From Epiperipatus broadwayi (lineage: Eukaryota > Onychophora > Udeonychophora > Euonychophora > Peripatidae), in contig JAQFVV010000451.1 in NCBI GenBank assembly GCA_028023455.1, forward strand, positions 248,001 to 312,000: a stretch of DNA of 64,000 nucleotides. Direction: 5' to 3'. Position 1 is the first letter of the stretch, and each line of letters begins with the position of its first letter. The notes below the pieces were generated by a model that was given only the letters and a program-made list of their open reading frames with translations, made no database searches and was not told where the DNA came from. Positions 58,146-64,000 of this stretch are shown piece after piece. Made by a program: the position numbers and the translations under genes.

Positions 58146-59128
58146 CAATAAATTGAGATACTGCCAAATCTCCAGCACTCGTTACAATACTTATCTGACA
58201 GCCAATCAGATGTCATGGATATGTTCAAATGACATCCAAATCTAAACACACAACAAAGATTTTAAGAGAAAAGGTTGGCCACCCTTTTCTCTACTTTTCT
58301 TTCTATATATCTAAGCCAGTCGTAAATATTGAGGTTTGAAAGTTTGAAGCTTTAAATATCTTTACAATTAACTCACTGAGTCTAAATCATAAATGTACAA
58401 CGCGAAATCCTATGATTTACTACGTAGTAGTTTTTAGAATATATAACAAGCAGTAAAATATGTAATAATATTTTAATTTGCAAAGTGCAGATAGTTAAAA
58501 ATTGAAATAAATTGAGATACTGCCAAATCTCCAGCGCTCGTTACAATACTCATCTGACAGCCAATCAGATGTCATGGATAGCTGTTCAAATGACATTCAA
58601 ACCTAAACACACAACAAAAATTTTATGAGAAAAGGGCTATCCATGACATCTGATTGGCTGTCAGACATATTGTAACGAGCGCTGGAGATTTGGCAGTATC
58701 TCAATTTATTTCAATTTTCAACTATCTGCGCTTCGCAAATTAAAATATTATTTACATACTTTACTGCTTGTTATGTATTCTAAAAACTACTATGTAGTAA
58801 ATCATAGGATTTCGCATTGTACATTTATGATTTAGACACAGTGAGTTAATTGTGAAAATATTTAAAGCTTCAAGTTTTTAAATCTAAATACTTATGACTG
58901 GCTTAGATATATAGAAAGAAAAGTAGAGAAAAGAGTGGCCGCCCTTTTCTCAGAAAATCTTTGTTGTGTGTTTAGGTTTGGATGTCATTTGGACAGCTAT
59001 CCATGACATCTGATTGGCTGTCAGATAAGTATTGTAACGAGTGCTGGAGATTTGGCAGTATCTCAATTTATTTCAATATTCAACTATCTGCACTTCGCAA
59101 ATTAAAATATTATTAACATTTAGAATAA
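58146..59128. repeat. inverted array of a 360-bp satellite-like unit
   Basis: A unit of about 360 bases starts AAATTGAGATACTGCC and ends GTGCAGATAGTTAAAAATTG. It occurs once complete at 58146-58505, restarts directly at 58506, then after about 130 bases reverses: 58638-59128 is the inverted copy, again a complete unit with the end of a neighbouring unit. This gives a palindrome of nearly 1 kb centred at about 58630 with arms of about 485 bases at roughly 93-95 per cent identity. Each unit carries AGCCAATCAGATGTCATGGA, which contains a CCAAT box. The direct restart implies tandem (satellite) origin before inversion. Confidence 0.8.
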
Positions 59129-61015
59129 AAAATAATTGAATGGTTAAATGCTCATGAGATCATGTAATGTTCAAGCACCAATTGACAGTGAATCTTATAA
59201 AATTTATAAAAAAAAAATTATTAAAATGTAAAAATAATTTCTAATATTTAAATATTTCGCTTATTATTTTTTTGGATTTCAGATAACTGAAACCGGGGAT
59301 ATGGAAATTGTAAATACAAGTGGAATGCTGTACGTCAGTATAATTATCAAGCAATATGAAGTGACTAATATGATTTCATTAATTCACATATCATTTAATC
59401 AATCTTCCCATATCAATATATTTTCTAGCCAATGAACTTACAGTATTTAAAATATATATCAGCAACTCATACTTAATTTCTAGATACTTCCTTCTTTAAA
59501 AAATTGGGTAGGATCTAGAATCAGATCTGCTAATCCTTTCAAATTATTCTCTTCCTTTTCATACTTCCATGAAATCTACAGTGCTTATATTTGATTATTT
59601 TCTATCTCTTTATAAAGATTCCAAAGCTAAACATACCCAGGCCAAATTTTTTTTTTCTTTCAACTATCCTTATTTTTATCCTCTTCATTATTTTGTAAAG
59701 AACTTATCTTATTTTCTGTTTGTAAATCGGCATTTTTTTCATAGACTGCATCAAAAGTTTTTAAAATTATTTTATTAATCTTAAATATTATGAACGTGTC
59801 ATCTATTTGCTCATAATTTTGAAAAATATTTATAATTTAATCTATCTTTTGGATCTTACTATTTGATTTACTTTAATTCTATTGATCAAATATTTCATTT
59901 TAAAACTACCTGAGCAATCAAAAATATATAAAATTAAATGCAAAAATGAAGTCTTGTAATATACATAATATTAATAATTTAATTTAAACTAAATATATTT
60001 TAAATACTATACAGTATGTATGCAATAAAAAAAAAATAATTATTTTGCATAAATTTACATTTTCCAAAAAATTATAATTTTTTTTTTTTTGAGATTAAAC
60101 AGAATTTTTAATAATTAATTTTAATTATAAATTTCACTTTTAATTTTTATATATAAAAATAATTAGTAAAAAAAAAAGTGAAATAGTTCTTTTGTTTTCT
60201 AATGCACTTGCAATAAGTAAACACACACACACATTCAGTATATAAACAAAAGATAAAGTAAAAAAGATAATACGTTTTTTGAATAATCCACTGCAAGGCA
60301 GTCTTTTAACCCTCTCATAAAAAAATAGTAAAGGAGACTCCATGACTCATCAAATTTGCCAATTCCAGATAGTAAGAATGAACAGTTTTCTATTATTTTA
60401 TATCTCCAGCTAGTAGTAGTTAATGCTCATTTATTACCTATGGGACAAAACTGTGGTTCTATCAGGCAGGTAAGTCACTTTCATACTAAGAGATCCTTCT
60501 AATACAAAAGACAAAACAGTCTTTAAAAAGCCCATTGCAGATCCAAAACTATTGTAACTGCATTCAACCCCCATCTTAAATCAATAGTGAAAGAGAAACT
60601 TTAAATAATAAGTTTTCCAATAGCGGGATAGTGACAGTTTTATAACTTTTTTCTTTCTTTTTACTGAGAATAGTTTGTTAGATACTCATTTACTAACCTA
60701 TTTTTGGATGGATAGTCAAGTTGGCTAATTAGAATATAAATAAAACATTTCTAAATTTCATTCTGCCTACATTTCAACACCAGGTTATGACGTGCATGAT
60801 AAGCATTATATAAATAATTTTATAATTTTATATCTGTTTGAAATAAGTTATATTTATATTATATTTCATTGATTTATAATAAGATAAAATGAATGAATAG
60901 GTAAATAATACAATAATATTAAATCCATATAAAAGAAAATCTTGGGGGAAGAATTTAATACATAATAAATAAAATGAATAATATAATATAAAAGAAATAA
61001 AATAAAACATATATA
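59129..61015. other. AT-rich stretch, no supported gene
   Basis: The frame at 59569 is a pyrimidine-rich accident of composition. Short (AC)n lies at about 60.22 kb. Nothing else is recognised. Confidence 0.4.
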
Positions 61016-61240
61016 TTATTTAGTATAACACAGACAATGACAAAAAATTTTAAAAGACAAATAACTGGTATTAGTTACATTCAAAGAAAATTCTTGCATA
61101 AATATATTAAATGATTTGTGAACATTATAATTTAGCTGTTTATAAAGGGAAGCTTGAAAAAATTTGGTATTGTCAATTGAAATTCTAGAAATCTGATTAA
61201 GATTTCCCACAACAAATATCAAAAATCATTCTATACCGGT
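61016..61240 (-). pseudogene. possible LINE endonuclease relic
   Basis: A 68-codon minus-strand frame reads IFVVGNLNQIS, where VVGDFN is the usual endonuclease motif, then FFQASLYKQLNYNVHKSFNI and FMQEFSLNVTNT. This order resembles the GDFN to SxD stretch of LINE endonucleases with a (F/L)xxLC-like block. No other motif is preserved and flanks are unrecognisable, so this is weak. Confidence 0.25.
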
Positions 61241-62640
61241 GTAATTAAACATCTCTTATGAGCCTCATAAATATCTCCAACAGATTTAGTATGAGATCTA
61301 TCAAAAATAATACATTTTGTATAATTCTGTGAATAAGCTTTAATAACAAGAAATATAGTTATAACTTGAGGATTTATAGAGGTCAGCAACAAGTACTATT
61401 AACACATGACATAATTCCAATTTGTATTGCCAATTTTTAACTGATTGGTTGCTTGATTACATTTCAACTGAATTCGATCTAAAAAAATACATGAAAATCT
61501 TTAAACTTTCGATATTTACACAAACACATATATACTTTGATGTTCTGATGTTTGTTTTCACAACTTTTTAAATTAACTTTAGTATTATATGGCACAATCA
61601 ATACATTCCTAACTGCTTGTAAATAAAGATAGAATTAAAACACCTAGTGAAAGTTTATAATTTTTTCAAAGTAGCAAAAATATTATTTATTAACACAGGC
61701 AAACTCTGTGCAAACTTAAGAAATGGTGATCATGTGATGTTTAGTGGTTTAATATTATTTACTCATGTTAATTTTTGATTGCATTACTTGAGTCTGATAA
61801 TAATTCTTTTACTATAATAGCTTTTCAAGGAACTGTTTTACATTCATTCCTATATTATTTACAAGTGAAATAAAATGCTTAAAATGTAATAAATGTGTGT
61901 ATTAAAACACCATATAAATAGTGACAAGAGTAAGACCTCAGATTCCAGATCTGATATACCTCACAGTAATAAATCAATATTCAAATAATAATTGCAATGA
62001 TTACAACTTAATGATTTAAAAAATTATCAGAGCATTTAACAGTAAATAAAAAGTGATAGTAGTGAATACTCATATAAAATCTAACAATAATTTAAATAAA
62101 ATAATTTGAAGAGTTTGAAAACTAGCTGATATATCTGAACAAACTTCAATTTTTATGAATTTGAATAAAATTGAAATAGAATGAAAACTGAAGACTGGTG
62201 CATGCAAAATCTATAGCACATTTGATTTTATGATCTCAAGCTGTGTGGGTACACCCCTCCAAAAGTCGTAGAGCTGCTAATACTTCTTTGAATGCAAAAC
62301 CTGATTGTATTGACAAAGGTCAAAGTTCAATCTTTACAATCAAAAGAATGACAGGAAAAGTAGTAAAGAATGTGTTTGTACTCCGGAGAATAGCCTTGGC
62401 TTGAAATTTTGCTATATCTCAATGAAATTCCGAGACCATTTCATGTGTGGTAAATTAAGAGTAAAATTACAAATAGACCTCAGTATAATGTCCAAATCTG
62501 CTATCTTCCAAACTTCACTAACATAAATGGCTAATTAGGCTGCACATTTGATAAAATTTAATCAGAAATCAAATGATTAGACAAAAGTAGGGCTAAAGAT
62601 GAAGTTGTGATTTTAAATAAACTATGCAAAAAGTAATAAC
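61241..62640. other. AT-rich stretch, no gene seen
   Basis: GCAAACTCTGTGCAAACTTA and AATGGTGATCATGTGATGTT at about 61.70 kb recall the family E flank seen at 28.8 kb. A GC-richer patch at 62.24-62.45 kb is unassigned. Confidence 0.35.
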
Positions 62641-62846
62641 AACAAAAAAATTATTATAATTATAACAAAACTCACACAACTATCAAGTGTTTGCAAATAA
62701 ATACAATTCACTCTTTCTACCAATATATTGAACACATTGAGGCAACAAAAAAATTATTATAATTATAACAAAACTTATACAACTACCAAATGTTTGCAAA
62801 TAAATACAATTTGTTCTTTCTACCAATTTACTGAACACATTGAGGC
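62641..62846 (+). repeat. tandem duplication, 103-bp unit x 2
   Basis: AACAAAAAAATTATTATAAT starts at 62641 and again at 62744; both copies continue through AAATAAATACAATT and end in GAACACATTGAGGC. Identity is over 90 per cent, so the duplication is fairly recent. Confidence 0.85.
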
Positions 62847-64000
62847 AGTCTGTCAAAAAATGAAAAAAGCTAGAAACCCACTTTGTACATATGTATATAA
62901 AAAAGCTTATAGTCATTTAACAAAGAACTTAAAACAAATAATATTAAAGATAAAAGACAAATATTAACTTTTAAGAAGCAGATTGATAAATACACCATTT
63001 CAATAACAATGGACATTAGCATTGGTTCGACATTCTCCATAACTTCAAAAGTGCTGGGCAAAGATAAGTTGAAATCAGAAAAGGGATCATTCAATTACTT
63101 CAAAGATTATCTATGATTATTAGGGCAAACTAATCATGATTCTAGGAAAATCACAGATTACATTTCAAAAATGCTCTAAATATACAATTTCCTAATATTT
63201 TGTTAAGAGCATAGAATCTCAAGTGACTATAATTGGTTCAAACACTAACTATTCACTAGTCAATGTGAATCAAATCACTAGAGACATATTAGATTTATAA
63301 AAAAGAATATGCCAAAATCTTTAAATCAGAATAGGGATGATGCAAAGGCATATCTATCCATTTATATATAAACAAACAATTAAAGCCAAATGGTTGTTGT
63401 TATTGATTATAATTTTTTGCTTTAATAGTTCAAATTTGAAGAATATCAGATAAACATTTATGGGATTTATCATTACGCTATACGTATTTCCCTTAGCTTT
63501 CCATAAATAAAGATACTATGCCTACCACAAATTTAATGGGCAATGAAGCCTAAAGAGAACTTATCTTTATAAACATATGGCACTACAAAGTTAATAGATT
63601 AACATTTGGTATCTTGGTAGTTCCAGCAATATCCCAATGATTAGTCAATCAGCTTGTAGGTTGAATACTTGGAGCATTTCCTTATTTCATTGCTTTTCAA
63701 CTAATGGCTTCAGTGTCATTTTAAAACAGAAATTAAAATAAGTTCTGAGAAATAAAGAGTTTCTTGGATTTGGGTTATGGCATGGGCAATTTACCTCATA
63801 AAAAATATTAAGTCTATACTGAGAATTCATAATCAGACTTTCCTGGGAACAGTTGCTATGAAAAGTTTATTCATTATACAACAGAAGCAGCTAAGCTATT
63901 ATGTCAGTTGCTAGACCAAAAAAAAAACTGATTATCATGAGATATTAAATTAAATCAAGTAATTGAGAAGTTAAAAATGGGAATAGTTACACAAAATAAC
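62847..64000. other. AT-rich stretch, no supported gene
   Basis: A minus-strand segment at about 62.98-63.09 kb reads NDPFSDFNLSLPSTFEVMEN, coding-like but without splice sites or a known family. The rest shows nothing. Confidence 0.35.

Noticed and set aside
46699-59128. palindromes as CRISPR-like arrays
   Set aside because: Long inverted arms without regular short spacers, in an animal-type genome; not CRISPR.
59569-59778. 69-codon plus-strand frame rich in Phe/Tyr
   Set aside because: Pyrimidine-rich composition explains it; no domain and no gene context.
62982-63094. exon-like minus-strand peptide NDPFSDFNLSLPSTFEVMEN
   Set aside because: No acceptor/donor pair that keeps the frame, and no recognised family; left as intergenic.

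Overview
The window reads as non-coding DNA from an animal, most likely an invertebrate. It is very AT-rich, has no operon structure, no RNA operons and almost no long open frames. The long frames that exist belong to decayed mobile elements. Three short minus-strand segments look like exons of one intron-rich host gene. The species cannot be fixed from sequence alone; the mix of a PHD/SGNH-type LINE, an RTE-clade LINE, Penelope-like remains, Merlin, hAT and pogo/Tigger DNA transposons and tRNA-derived SINEs fits several invertebrate phyla.

Layout, left to right. At 1-473 lies the terminus and helix-turn-helix coding part of a pogo/Tigger-like transposon, running off the left edge. At 3.9-9.2 kb there is a LINE on the plus strand (endonuclease, reverse transcriptase, C-terminal zinc knuckle) followed head-to-tail by two 5'-truncated 3' ends of the same family, each ending in a CATCA-type tail or its degraded remnant. 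Around 10.1 kb is a tRNA-like SINE with a 16-bp target duplication. Candidate host exons lie at 10.6, 13.5 and 27.1 kb, with compatible splice phases. A Merlin-type element occupies 14.4-15.7 kb, a deleted hAT element 18.9-19.4 kb and a second small hAT element 45.7-46.0 kb.

A striking feature is a set of fold-back (palindromic) repeats at 11.4, 20.4, 21.6-22.4, 25.9-26.4, 34.4-35.4, 46.7-47.6, 53.8-55.2 and 58.1-59.1 kb. Those at 11.4, 21.6, 43.2 (one arm only), 46.7 and 53.8 kb share related ends or arm segments, the clearest outer end being close to TTGGACTATTTCC. In the two best copies the arms carry a tRNA-like Pol III promoter and a motif of the form CTGAAGA...GAAA, reminiscent of hammerhead ribozyme cores. 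The copy at 53.8 kb encloses what looks like a Penelope-like reverse transcriptase remnant. The independent recurrence of the same head-to-head layout suggests that the palindrome itself is the mobile unit.

From 36.0 to 40.0 kb a minus-strand LINE with a poly(A) tail retains two overlapping frames plus a zinc knuckle. At 40.5-41.4 kb is an ORF1 fragment (PHD-like end, coiled coil, SGNH esterase) that shares about 85 bases with the start of the 3.9-kb LINE and so probably belongs to the same family. A heavily decayed RTE-clade LINE occupies 48.2-50.6 kb. The remaining sequence is AT-rich with scattered SINE fragments, C/G homopolymers and short tandem repeats. Apart from the candidate exons I see no functional host gene, and every transposase or reverse transcriptase here is broken.
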